Positions 1-6,659 of a stretch of DNA of 17,374 nucleotides are shown here, piece after piece. Source of the stretch: an uncultured Sulfuricurvum sp. (GTDB lineage: Bacteria; Campylobacterota; Campylobacteria; Campylobacterales; Sulfurimonadaceae); NCBI RefSeq assembly GCF_937936435.1, contig NZ_CALDDG010000064.1, forward strand, positions 1-17,374. Reading direction: 5' to 3'. Below the pieces are notes generated by a model, which was not told where the DNA came from, made no database searches, and worked only from the letters and a program-made list of their open reading frames with translations. The translations under genes and the position numbers were made by a program. Position 1 is the stretch's first letter; each line of letters begins with the position of its first letter.

Positions 1-1
1 A

Positions 2-43
2 GAGGACGATGACGGGCAGGCTGTTTATACGAATATCGGCTGA
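2..43 (+). CDS. 3' end of an unidentified rightward gene (partial)
   Basis: The frame beginning at base 2 is open from the window edge and reads EDDDGQAVYTNIG before a TGA at 41-43. The acidic, soluble-looking tail followed 17 bases later by a hairpin terminator is what the end of a real gene would look like. Only 13 codons are visible, so no family can be named. Another frame (from base 3) is also open to base 83, but it runs into the terminator and has a less protein-like composition. Confidence is limited by the short length. Confidence 0.4.
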   Translation, partial: EDDDGQAVYTNIG

Positions 44-60
44 ACCGCCATACCGACGGC

Positions 61-81
61 AAAAGGGCAATACGCCCTTTT
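61..81. terminator. Bidirectional Rho-independent terminator
   Basis: A perfect 8-bp inverted repeat, AAAAGGGC (61-68) and GCCCTTTT (74-81), encloses the 5-nt loop AATAC. The A-tract and T-tract are part of the stem, so it gives a U-run on either strand. It sits between two convergent coding ends: the rightward tail stopping at 43 and the leftward transglycosylase stopping at 84. It probably serves both. Confidence 0.75.
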
Positions 82-83
82 AA

Positions 84-758
84 CTATTTTGATTCCTCTT
101 CTTCTTGTTTTTCATTACTCTCTTCTTCGATTTTTCCGTAATGTATCTTGGCATCCAGTAAAAGCGTTTTGGCAAAATGGGCTTTTGTCCCTGAAGGGAA
201 ATGGGGATCTTTGAGCAAAACGGAAATCTTTTTGCTCCCGTTTTTATGGATCAGCTGCTGTAGCTTTCCCTCTCCCATGGCATAGGCAAAATCGGCCAGA
301 TACCAGCTCCCGAACTCTTTTTTTAAATAAAGAAAATAGCGGATGACCGCATCGGTGGAGCGATCGACATCGAGTCGTCCGTCGTTCCCTTTTTTGACCG
401 ATAAATCAAAATTACGGGCGCTTTGTTTGCTAAATTGCCACAATCCTGCGGTTCCGTATCCTTTTGCCGAAGGGTTGAACTTGGATTCGCAATAGGGGAT
501 AAGGGCAAAGTACAGAGGGATGTTCGCTTCAGTGAATTTGGCTTCGATACGGGCGAGTTCGGATTTTGTCGCTTTGTACCGTGAATACAGAGGAGGAATG
601 GTTCCGCGATATTGGTCGAGTGTCGTATCAAGCACGGCAGTGTCCAGAATCGACTCATCGCTTTGAAGTGAGCGGAGCGAGAGGTCGATCATTTCGACTT
701 CGCTGGCGGCAAATAGGTTGAGCGAGCAGAGAAGAAAGAGGCCAACAAAGAGTTTCAT
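84..758 (-). CDS. Lytic murein transglycosylase, MltD-like SLT domain
   Basis: 224-residue exported enzyme predicted to cleave peptidoglycan glycan strands with formation of 1,6-anhydro-muropeptides in the periplasm. Residues 1-18 are a signal peptide (hydrophobic core, then LFAA). The SLT domain spans about 55-175: catalytic Glu91 in PYCESKFNP, the GTAGLWQF motif at 102-109, and AYAMGEG at 158-164. The last corresponds to the usual AYNAGEG, so the conserved Asn is Ala160. No LysM repeats follow, unlike E. coli MltD; the tail is a short Glu/Lys-rich stretch. The start is supported by a strong Shine-Dalgarno (GGAGGAAGAG) just upstream. A terminator follows the stop. The fold assignment is firm; full activity with the substituted Asn is not certain. 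Confidence 0.85.
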   Translation of the reverse strand: MKLFVGLFLLCSLNLFAASEVEMIDLSLRSLQSDESILDTAVLDTTLDQYRGTIPPLYSRYKATKSELARIEAKFTEANIPLYFALIPYCESKFNPSAKGYGTAGLWQFSKQSARNFDLSVKKGNDGRLDVDRSTDAVIRYFLYLKKEFGSWYLADFAYAMGEGKLQQLIHKNGSKKISVLLKDPHFPSGTKAHFAKTLLLDAKIHYGKIEEESNEKQEEEESK

Positions 759-793
759 GACTCTTCCTCCGGTACTGATAGATATAGGATAAA

Positions 794-802
794 ATTATAA
801 CA
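794..802 (-). promoter_or_regulatory. Extended -10 promoter of the transglycosylase gene
   Basis: On the minus strand the bases read TGTTATAAT, an exact extended -10 (TGnTATAAT), 35 bases upstream of the transglycosylase start. No good -35 box is seen at 16-18 bp, which fits the weak -35 conservation reported for housekeeping promoters of Campylobacterota. Confidence 0.5.
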
Positions 803-829
803 GAATAGTGATTGCAACTTTCTTCAGGA

Positions 830-1210
830 TTAAAAAGTGCGTTCTACAAATATTCCGAAAAAGCTCCCTTCGGTTTTATCGTTACGGATTACGGGGGTCA
901 ATAGATATTGGTCGGTGATCGTCGCACCGAGAGCGGAACCGGCTGCATGTGCGGCAACGTCAAGCAGATTGCCTGCCGCATGGCCGTCTTTGGCTGTCGT
1001 AATCGCCTCTTTAATCGCAAAAGCGATAGTACTGGTATAAAATCCGATTCGTGCCCGGTCTTCGGGATTATAGTGATCCGCGATAGCGGTGATCGCCCCT
1101 GCCAAAACGACACCGCCGCCGAAATGACTCAATTCGCTGTTGAAGCTATTCGTAGCGCATAAAGGTGTTGCTGCCAGAATCCCGGCGGCTAAAAGAGAGG
1201 AAAGTTTCAT
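830..1210 (-). CDS. Small exported or membrane protein, possibly YfiM/DUF2279-like
   Basis: 126-residue protein. I place the start at 1210 rather than at an in-frame ATG nine codons upstream, because AAGGAGACAGA precedes this ATG at ideal spacing and the protein then begins with a clean signal sequence (MKLSSLLAAGILAATPLCA). The remainder has a His-Phe-Gly-Gly start (SHFGGG), two glycine/alanine-rich hydrophobic segments, a central IKEAITTAKDG and a LDVAAHAAGSALGA segment. This H-x-G, K-E, D-x-A-x-x-G spacing recalls the YfiM/DUF2279 family of small envelope proteins, but the resemblance is by eye only. It lies between the WD40 gene and the transglycosylase, all leftward. The function is unknown. 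Confidence 0.6.
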   Translation of the reverse strand: MKLSSLLAAGILAATPLCATNSFNSELSHFGGGVVLAGAITAIADHYNPEDRARIGFYTSTIAFAIKEAITTAKDGHAAGNLLDVAAHAAGSALGATITDQYLLTPVIRNDKTEGSFFGIFVERTF

Positions 1211-1246
1211 TCTGTCTCCTTGTTGTGATACTTTCATGTAATAATA

Positions 1247-1252
1247 ATTATA
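1247..1252 (-). promoter_or_regulatory. Possible -10 box (TATAAT) for the small exported protein
   Basis: The minus strand reads TATAAT 36 bases upstream of the start at 1210, in a very AT-rich gap. No -35 box is convincing. In such AT-rich DNA the match could be chance. Confidence 0.3.
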
Positions 1253-1320
1253 TTCAAAATAATATTGCTTAAAGCTTTAGAGAAGTGATTCAATGGTTCA
1301 TGCAAGAATGAGCAGGTACT

Positions 1321-3447
1321 TTAGACGATCGTATCGGGAAGGGTATGGATATAGGAGAGCCATTCATCCCTTTTTTTGGGATAAAGGGGCAATTGGGAGT
1401 TGTTGTTTTCTCCGTCATAATTTTTGGTTTTTTCGAGAAGATGACGAATTTCGGTATCCATACCGAAAAATTCGCAGTAATTGAGAATTCCGGAGGTAAA
1501 TTTTTCCGGATTTTTGGCTTGGATTTTTTTGAGTTGTATCTGATAGGTCATACGGAGAATATCTCCGATATGGTGGTGACGGTTTTGAAGATTGATGAGA
1601 TTTCCGAGTGTTTGTTTGATTGCCGCCATATCTCCGCGAATCGCATGTACTTCACATTGTCGCAGTTTCTCATACCATCGGTTTTCAATCTCTTGAGCCC
1701 AGGGGAGAGCCATCAGCTCGGGATAGGTATCCAACAGGTGGTATGCGGAGCGCCAATGACTGTTTTCGATGGCATGGTGCAGATTCGATGCAAAGCTGCG
1801 AAATGCTTTCAGCCGTAGATATTCGTGCTCGAATTGGGTGATTTTACCGATTTTGTTGAGTAACGCGTCGGCTCGTTCAAATTCTTTGTTTTTGATCGTT
1901 TCGGTGATAGTATCGGCTAACTGGGCAACTCTTTCGATCAGTTGAACGTATGAGGGGAGTTTTTTGAGGATCGGATGGCGCTGCGTTAATTGGTTGAGCA
2001 GCGGAAAGTTGTTTTCGTGGATGGCTTTCGAATAGGTTTTGAGAATGTCGCTGTGATGTAGAAGCAACTGTACGAGCGGGCGTTTGCTTTGGACGGAGGT
2101 GAACGGTTCGAGTTCGCTTTGGGCCTCTCTTTTCCTTTCGGTGAACATCAGCTTCTGGGCTTTTATAAAACGTTTGGTCCAGATGCTCTCTACCTCTTTA
2201 TATAAATGGGTCGATTCGAGCAGAGGGTATTGTTCGATCAGGCCGTAAAAAGGGGCGAATTTTTTATGCTCATAGAGATATTTCAGGCGATTATAAGAGG
2301 TAAAAGTACTGAAAAACGGGGCGGTCTCTTTAAACTTGACCGGTTTAAACGGGTCTAAAAGTTTTTTAGCCTGTTCGATTTCCCCTTTTTCCAGGGCATC
2401 TTTGGTTTTTTGGACGGCCTCTTCAAAAATCGATTCCAGCAGGAGATAGGATTCGCTCTCTTGTAGCAGGGGTTCTTCGTCACAATAGCGATAGGCGTCT
2501 GTATAGGCTTTGGAAGCGATCAGTTTTTCGAGCTGATGAAAAGGGTGAAGGTCGAACTGATACAATTCGCCGGAGAGGGTGCCGAGAAAGAGATGCTGCG
2601 TATTGTCGCGGCTGATCCATGTAATCGGATGGCTGAGTTCGATGTAGCGCTCTTTGATAATTTTCATCGTTTCGGCGTTGAGTAAAGAGATGTAGTTTTG
2701 TTTCGACACGACGAGGACATAGGAGGAGCCTATCTGCACCAGGTCTTTGATCTCGCCGAGTGCCGTCGGCAGCCGTTGTTTTGAGATTTTTTTATTACGG
2801 TTGATTTTGAGCAAAACGCCGTTTTGGTTGCCGACAATAACGGTGTCTTTATAAAAAAGGAGAGCCTGATTTTTCATCGTACCGAGACTGAAGCGTTGGG
2901 TATGGGTCTGGGTACGGTAATTGGTTAGAACGACGCTTCCTCCGTATCCTGAGGTGGCAACCATATTCTCATGGAAGGCGATGGCGGAGACATAATTGAT
3001 TTTGGGTTTAGTATAAAGAGAGGTGTATTCCGGAAACGAATGGAGCCGCGAAATCATTGTCGTCGTATCACTCCGCCATAGCAATACGCGTCCGTGATCG
3101 GTGCCGCACACGAAATGTTCCCCGTCGGGGGAAAAAGCAATGGCGGTCGGTGATTGTTTGTGCAGTTCGAATCGATGAATCTGTTTTTTGACGAGCAGAT
3201 CGATCATGTGAAGGGTTTGGTTCTCTTTCGAACCCAAGATGACCCGCATATTATGAGGATCAAAAGCATAAATGAATTCAGCGGTTCGCGGAACATTGAA
3301 ATGGAGCAATTTCTCTTTTGAATCGGTGAGAGTGTCATACAGATAGATTTCATGATCGGCAGTGACGACGCCGACCGTACCGGATTGCAGTGCGATGACA
3401 AAAGAGATCGGGGCGTCAAATTTTGACATGCACAGTTTAATCGGCAT
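1321..3447 (-). CDS. WD40-repeat protein with C-terminal helical domain
   Basis: 708-residue, apparently cytoplasmic protein without signal peptide or membrane segments. Residues about 8-300 form a beta-propeller with several degenerate WD40 repeats; the clearest has AFSPDGEHF at 104-112 followed by GTDHGRVLLW at 115-124, and weaker blades follow (for example SGYGGSVVLTN and NQNGVLLKI). From about 300 to 690 the protein is entirely helical, with repeated aromatic/Leu and Lys/Glu pairs resembling TPR- or HEAT-like helical repeats. This propeller-plus-solenoid layout suggests a scaffold, not an enzyme. The start at 3447 is kept because an extended -10 promoter lies upstream, although the Shine-Dalgarno is weak; Met7 is an alternative. 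It is transcribed alone or with the small gene downstream. I do not recognise a named family or function. Confidence 0.75.
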   Translation of the reverse strand: MPIKLCMSKFDAPISFVIALQSGTVGVVTADHEIYLYDTLTDSKEKLLHFNVPRTAEFIYAFDPHNMRVILGSKENQTLHMIDLLVKKQIHRFELHKQSPTAIAFSPDGEHFVCGTDHGRVLLWRSDTTTMISRLHSFPEYTSLYTKPKINYVSAIAFHENMVATSGYGGSVVLTNYRTQTHTQRFSLGTMKNQALLFYKDTVIVGNQNGVLLKINRNKKISKQRLPTALGEIKDLVQIGSSYVLVVSKQNYISLLNAETMKIIKERYIELSHPITWISRDNTQHLFLGTLSGELYQFDLHPFHQLEKLIASKAYTDAYRYCDEEPLLQESESYLLLESIFEEAVQKTKDALEKGEIEQAKKLLDPFKPVKFKETAPFFSTFTSYNRLKYLYEHKKFAPFYGLIEQYPLLESTHLYKEVESIWTKRFIKAQKLMFTERKREAQSELEPFTSVQSKRPLVQLLLHHSDILKTYSKAIHENNFPLLNQLTQRHPILKKLPSYVQLIERVAQLADTITETIKNKEFERADALLNKIGKITQFEHEYLRLKAFRSFASNLHHAIENSHWRSAYHLLDTYPELMALPWAQEIENRWYEKLRQCEVHAIRGDMAAIKQTLGNLINLQNRHHHIGDILRMTYQIQLKKIQAKNPEKFTSGILNYCEFFGMDTEIRHLLEKTKNYDGENNNSQLPLYPKKRDEWLSYIHTLPDTIV

Positions 3448-3479
3448 AATGGTATTTCTTTGCTTCGGTATCTACGCCG

Positions 3480-3488
3480 AGTATAACA
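3480..3488 (-). promoter_or_regulatory. Extended -10 promoter of the WD40 gene
   Basis: The minus strand reads TGTTATACT, an extended -10 box 33 bases upstream of the WD40 start and just beyond the methyltransferase stop at 3498. It implies that the WD40 gene has its own promoter besides any read-through. Confidence 0.45.
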
Positions 3489-3497
3489 CAAATGATC

Positions 3498-4436
3498 TCA
3501 AAATATTTTGGTAGCGGTCAAAAACAGATAATCTTTCCCTGTAAGGGTTACTCTGAATTTTTTTTGCTGCAAATATTTTTTACAATAGTATATATCTTTG
3601 ATCACTATCGACAGCTCCGAATAGGGGTAGTTCGGTGCTTTTGCCCCATAGATCATCTCTCCTCCCATCCAGCGGCAGTTCGGAAACCCCAGGATTATTG
3701 CCCCTTCTTTACTCAAATACTCTTGTACTAATGATGCAAAAAGCGATTTGAACTCCAATGTGCTGCTTTGCAATGTCCCGATTGTGATGATGAGATCAAA
3801 ACGCCCTAAATTCAGAGAAGCGAGATCGTTGATGTCGTGGACGTGAAATATCGCATTACCCTCATGAAACCGTTCTCGTGCAACGGTGATTACACTTTCG
3901 GAGTAATCGATTCCGACGAGTTCGATCTTGCTATACTTTTCATGAGGCACTATGGTGCGGATGAGGTCAAATTCGTCTCCCGTATTGATCCCCAGATTCA
4001 GAATCCGTTTTTTCTCCCCGACTTTGACACTTCGAAGTGCACGCAGGTAGGCACTGAGAAATGCCGGTTCTTCGTTTTTTCGGATCGCCGCAAAACGGGA
4101 CGCCGTTCCGTATTTTTCCTCTTTGGCTTCGGAAGAATGAAAAGAGTCGCTGAGGTCGAGCTTTTCGTAAGTGATTTGCACGGTATGTTCGGATACGGTT
4201 TTCGGGGTCAGCATCCGGCAAAAGAGCAGTTCTCCCAGATCGCTCCATGCTTTGTAGCTGTGATAGAGATAGGATATTCTATCGAGTGTTATCGTTTCGC
4301 CGGCGTAGTGTCCGCGGCCGATATCGGGATTGAGCACTTCAAAAGAGATTGTATCGGATTCTTTGAGAATCTTTTGTGCCCATGAGAGGATATCGGTCAT
4401 GGGTTCGTTCGTAAAGGTTTTCAAAACAGCTCCCAC
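3498..4436 (-). CDS. Class I SAM-dependent methyltransferase
   Basis: 312 residues from a GTG start. The Rossmann methyltransferase core occupies about 125-310: motif I ILNLGINTGD at 145-154 (a variant of the E/D-x-G-x-G-x-G loop), an acidic ribose-binding strand VGIDYSES at 174-181, then FDLIITIGTLQ in the motif IV position. Residues 1-120 are a separate N-terminal region of unknown role. The GTG overlaps the end of the upstream pseudouridine synthase by 16 bases, with GGGAT just before it, suggesting translational coupling; an ATG at 4400 lacks a Shine-Dalgarno. Pairing with an RNA-modifying enzyme hints at an RNA or translation substrate, but nothing in the sequence identifies the methyl acceptor. 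Confidence 0.8.
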   Translation of the reverse strand: MGAVLKTFTNEPMTDILSWAQKILKESDTISFEVLNPDIGRGHYAGETITLDRISYLYHSYKAWSDLGELLFCRMLTPKTVSEHTVQITYEKLDLSDSFHSSEAKEEKYGTASRFAAIRKNEEPAFLSAYLRALRSVKVGEKKRILNLGINTGDEFDLIRTIVPHEKYSKIELVGIDYSESVITVARERFHEGNAIFHVHDINDLASLNLGRFDLIITIGTLQSSTLEFKSLFASLVQEYLSKEGAIILGFPNCRWMGGEMIYGAKAPNYPYSELSIVIKDIYYCKKYLQQKKFRVTLTGKDYLFLTATKIF

Positions 4437-5086
4437 GGTTTATCCCATATTTGGAGCTGATTTTTGCATTCTGCACTCACAAACCGTTCTCCCTCTTCGG
4501 GCGGTACGACAAATTCAAACGTTTCATCATTCAGACGAAACCGCAGAGCATAGGCATGCAGATATCCCCGTTCCTCTTTGCGCGCTTCGTCGGCTTGCGC
4601 GTAGCGCTCATCTCCGGCGATAGGGGAACCGAGGCTTTTGAGGGCGACGCGAATCTGATGGGTTTTCCCTGTATGGGGTTTGATGAGAAAAAACCGCTCG
4701 TGGGTGCGCAAAGCACAGCTGATGAACTGCGTAATGGCTGGGTTTTCCATCGTTACGAGGAGTTTATAGTCTCCCCGTCGTGCACTTGCCATGTCCCCCT
4801 TGATCCATCCCATTTTTTTCTTCGGTTTGCGCATGCTGATGGCGAGGTAGTATTTTTCGACTTCGCGTGCTTCGAACATTTTCCCGAACTGTGCCGCCGT
4901 CTCGGAGGTTTTGGCGAGAATCACGAGACCGGAGGTCATCTTGTCGAGACGGTGGACGGGGAAAAGGGGAATGCCGAGCTGTTGGCTCACTTGGACAACG
5001 AATCCCGCTTCTTCTTCGGAGTGAAAGTTGACACCGGCACTTTTGTGTGCGATGATGAAAGAGAGATGGTCATGGACTATTATCAT
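4421..5086 (-). CDS. RluA-family RNA pseudouridine synthase
   Basis: 221-residue enzyme that isomerises uridine to pseudouridine in rRNA or tRNA. The catalytic motif HRLDKMTSGL (residues 45-54) contains Asp48. The other family motifs are present: the N-terminal strand with HKSAGVNFHSEE, KYYLAI at 78-83, HTGKTHQIRVALKSLGSPIAGD, and the C-terminal LHAYALRF. There is no S4 RNA-binding domain, so it belongs to the short single-domain members of the family, like RluE, TruC or the TIGR01621 type; the target base cannot be told. The start is fixed by the conserved N-terminal strand, yet no Shine-Dalgarno precedes it and a TATAAT lies only 6 bases upstream. The gene overlaps the methyltransferase downstream. 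Confidence 0.88.
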   Translation of the reverse strand: MIIVHDHLSFIIAHKSAGVNFHSEEEAGFVVQVSQQLGIPLFPVHRLDKMTSGLVILAKTSETAAQFGKMFEAREVEKYYLAISMRKPKKKMGWIKGDMASARRGDYKLLVTMENPAITQFISCALRTHERFFLIKPHTGKTHQIRVALKSLGSPIAGDERYAQADEARKEERGYLHAYALRFRLNDETFEFVVPPEEGERFVSAECKNQLQIWDKPWELF

Positions 5087-5092
5087 GGCGTG

Positions 5093-5098
5093 ATTATA
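5093..5098 (-). promoter_or_regulatory. -10 box abutting the pseudouridine synthase start
   Basis: A perfect TATAAT on the minus strand ends 6 bases before the ATG at 5086. Transcription from it would begin at or within a base or two of the A of the start codon, giving a leaderless mRNA. No -35 consensus is visible. Confidence 0.5.
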
Positions 5099-5126
5099 GC
5101 GAAATGAGATAGTTAAAGATGGGTTA

Positions 5127-5159
5127 CGTCATTCCATATTTGATCGGGGATCCAGCTAT
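5127..5159 (-). repeat. Left copy of a 33-nt intergenic repeat (degenerate)
   Basis: Read on the minus strand this begins ATAGCTGGATCCCCGATCAA and ends GGAATGACG. It matches the copy at 5773-5805 at 29 of 33 positions, in opposite orientation. Its internal hairpin is eroded by the substitutions. The TAG at 5156-5158 inside the repeat is the stop codon of the secreted-protein gene. Confidence 0.75.
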
Positions 5160-5698
5160 TTTTTGGAAATTGGATACCCTTTCCACATTCCATTTTCAAA
5201 ACGTAATTCACCTCTGACAGGAATAGAAGGGCAACATAGAGCATCTTTTTTAAAGTCAAATTCTTTTGCTTCATACCAAAGTTTATTATTATGTACGTAG
5301 ATTCTTGACATATTTTGAGGTAGTTCATTGGATGTCTGATATGGTGCAGAAGATCGTGCATCAACATATATTTCAGGGTATGAAATGCTTTTTCGAAGGG
5401 TAATAATTACAGGTCTGGACATTGCTGTACCACCTGAACAACCTGTATCTATGCTAAACAGACCTATATATACTATTTCATCGTTCATTTTGAATTTGAC
5501 GACATTTTTAGGGTCAAAATAATCATTGCATCCGAGAGTAGTTGCATATTGAGTTATCAATTTCGGTATATTCCTTACAGCTTCTTTCTGTTTTGCATTT
5601 ATCATTTCTTCATATTGACGAATATCTTCATCTGATTCCGCAAAGCTATTTATTGAAATTGACAGGAATAAAAACATTATAAAGACGAATTTTTGCAT
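5156..5698 (-). CDS. Secreted protein of unknown function, AT-rich
   Basis: 180 residues from the ATG at 5698. I prefer this to an in-frame ATG 15 codons upstream because TTGGAGC precedes it at good spacing and a clear signal peptide then starts the protein (MQKFVFIMFLFLSISINSFA, cut before ESDED). The mature part has four cysteines (Cys57 in GCND, Cys87 in TGCSGG, Cys155-Cys156 in LCCPS), which could form two disulfides, and ends RFENGMWKGYPISKK. I do not recognise the family. Base composition differs from its neighbours: I count 19 of 60 G+C in bases 5221-5280 and 14 of 60 in 5641-5700, against 27 of 60 in 6181-6240. With repeats on both sides, this suggests an acquired gene. Confidence 0.7.
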   Translation of the reverse strand: MQKFVFIMFLFLSISINSFAESDEDIRQYEEMINAKQKEAVRNIPKLITQYATTLGCNDYFDPKNVVKFKMNDEIVYIGLFSIDTGCSGGTAMSRPVIITLRKSISYPEIYVDARSSAPYQTSNELPQNMSRIYVHNNKLWYEAKEFDFKKDALCCPSIPVRGELRFENGMWKGYPISKK

Positions 5699-5772
5699 AA
5701 AAATGCTCCAATTATATTTTCGTAATAGTATAACAAACAGCATTGGAAAATAAACAATATTTCATGTTGATG

Positions 5773-5805
5773 ATAGCTGGATTCCCGATCAAGTCGGGAA
5801 TGACG
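5773..5805 (+). repeat. Right copy of the 33-nt intergenic repeat, with hairpin
   Basis: It begins ATAGCTGGATTCCCGATCAA and ends GGGAATGACG. It contains a perfect 8-bp stem, ATTCCCGA (5781-5788) and TCGGGAAT (5794-5801), around the loop TCAAG. Elements with a GGATTCCCG...CGGGAATGACG core are a common style of dispersed bacterial intergenic palindrome. This is the intact copy of the pair that brackets the secreted-protein gene. Confidence 0.75.
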
Positions 5806-5828
5806 AAAAAATAGAAGCATTTGAATAT

Positions 5829-5876
5829 TTGTCAATTTATCTATTTATATTTAACTTACTATAAAATACTTGACAA
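5829..5876. promoter_or_regulatory. Widely spaced inverted repeat, candidate regulator site
   Basis: TTGTCAA (5829-5835) and TTGACAA (5870-5876) are exact reverse complements 34 bases apart, and the second one contains the -35 box of the tetR promoter. They could be paired operator half-sites, for example for autoregulation. Seven-base arms in AT-rich DNA may be chance. Confidence 0.25.
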
Positions 5877-5899
5877 TGAAAGCGTATTTAATATATACT
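5870..5899 (+). promoter_or_regulatory. Promoter of the tetR-type operon
   Basis: TTGACA (5870-5875), an 18-bp spacer and TATACT (5894-5899) lie just upstream of the regulator gene. The near-palindrome GTATTTAATATATAC (5884-5898, 6 of 7 pairs) covers the -10 box and is a possible operator for the encoded repressor. Confidence 0.6.
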
Positions 5900-5921
5900 A
5901 CGTTAAACAAAAGGAGATAAT

Positions 5922-6659
5922 ATGAAAATTTCCCAGGATGCAAAAGAACTGACGAAGATCAAAATACTCGAAGCGGGTGTTGAACTCATCATTGAAAAAG
6001 GGTTCAAAAACGCTTCTATGAGAGAGATGGCTAAAAACGCCGGAGTCAGTAATCCGACGATCTATAACTATTTCCCGACCAAAGAGCAGATGTTGTATAC
6101 CTACATCGAGTTGAAACATCAGCAAACGCAGGAGATTTTAAATGCGATTGAGGATTTTCATACCTATACCTTGCGAGAGCAACTCCAAACATTGATCGAG
6201 ACCGAACTCGAACTCTATCTCGAAGATCGGGAGTTTGTGATCCAAATCGCCGATATGGTTTTTCACTCCTCATCGTTAAAACTCGAATCACTCTATGCGA
6301 CCAATCGTCTTTTTACCGATATGGTAGGTGAAATGATCGCCATCGCCATCGAAGCGGGTGAGATCGAGAAACCTCCGTTTGAAGAGTATCTGCCGAAGCT
6401 GTTTTGGGATTACTTCGTGGTGGTGGTCGCGTATTGGGTCAAAGATGAGAGCGAATCGTTCGAAAATACGACGCAGTTTATCGACCATTCGATGGGGGTT
6501 ATCGAAGCGTTGCTCCAATCGAATCTTCTGAATAAAGCGTCTGAGTTGGGAATGTTTTTGTTCAAAAATCATCTCCTCTCTTCGTTGACACGTTTTTCTA
6601 CCAAACAGAGTCGTTTCACAAAAATGAAACGCAAACTCGGCGAGGTGCTTCATGGATAA
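5922..6659 (+). CDS. TetR/AcrR-family transcriptional regulator
   Basis: 245-residue DNA-binding protein, somewhat longer than the usual 190-220 of the family. The N-terminal helix-turn-helix domain is canonical: ILEAGVELIIEKGF (15-28), then MREMAKNAGVSNPTIYNYF (33-51), then TKEQML. The remaining ~190 residues are a helical ligand and dimer domain without recognisable specificity. AAGGAG lies at ideal spacing from the ATG. It is the first gene of a five-gene operon and overlaps the kinase-like gene by 8 bases, so it most likely controls this operon, probably as a repressor that also acts on its own promoter (inferred from arrangement only). Confidence 0.88.
   Translation: MKISQDAKELTKIKILEAGVELIIEKGFKNASMREMAKNAGVSNPTIYNYFPTKEQMLYTYIELKHQQTQEILNAIEDFHTYTLREQLQTLIETELELYLEDREFVIQIADMVFHSSSLKLESLYATNRLFTDMVGEMIAIAIEAGEIEKPPFEEYLPKLFWDYFVVVVAYWVKDESESFENTTQFIDHSMGVIEALLQSNLLNKASELGMFLFKNHLLSSLTRFSTKQSRFTKMKRKLGEVLHG

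Noticed and set aside
1345..1818. 157-residue rightward open frame, and several like it opposite other genes
   Set aside because: It is antisense to the WD40 gene, with no start signal and no protein-like features. The same applies to long frames opposite the methyltransferase, pseudouridine synthase and cusA genes.
5113..5367. 84-residue leftward open frame overlapping the secreted-protein gene and the left repeat
   Set aside because: It lies in another frame of a gene with a signal peptide and good Shine-Dalgarno, has no ribosome binding site of its own, and resembles no protein.
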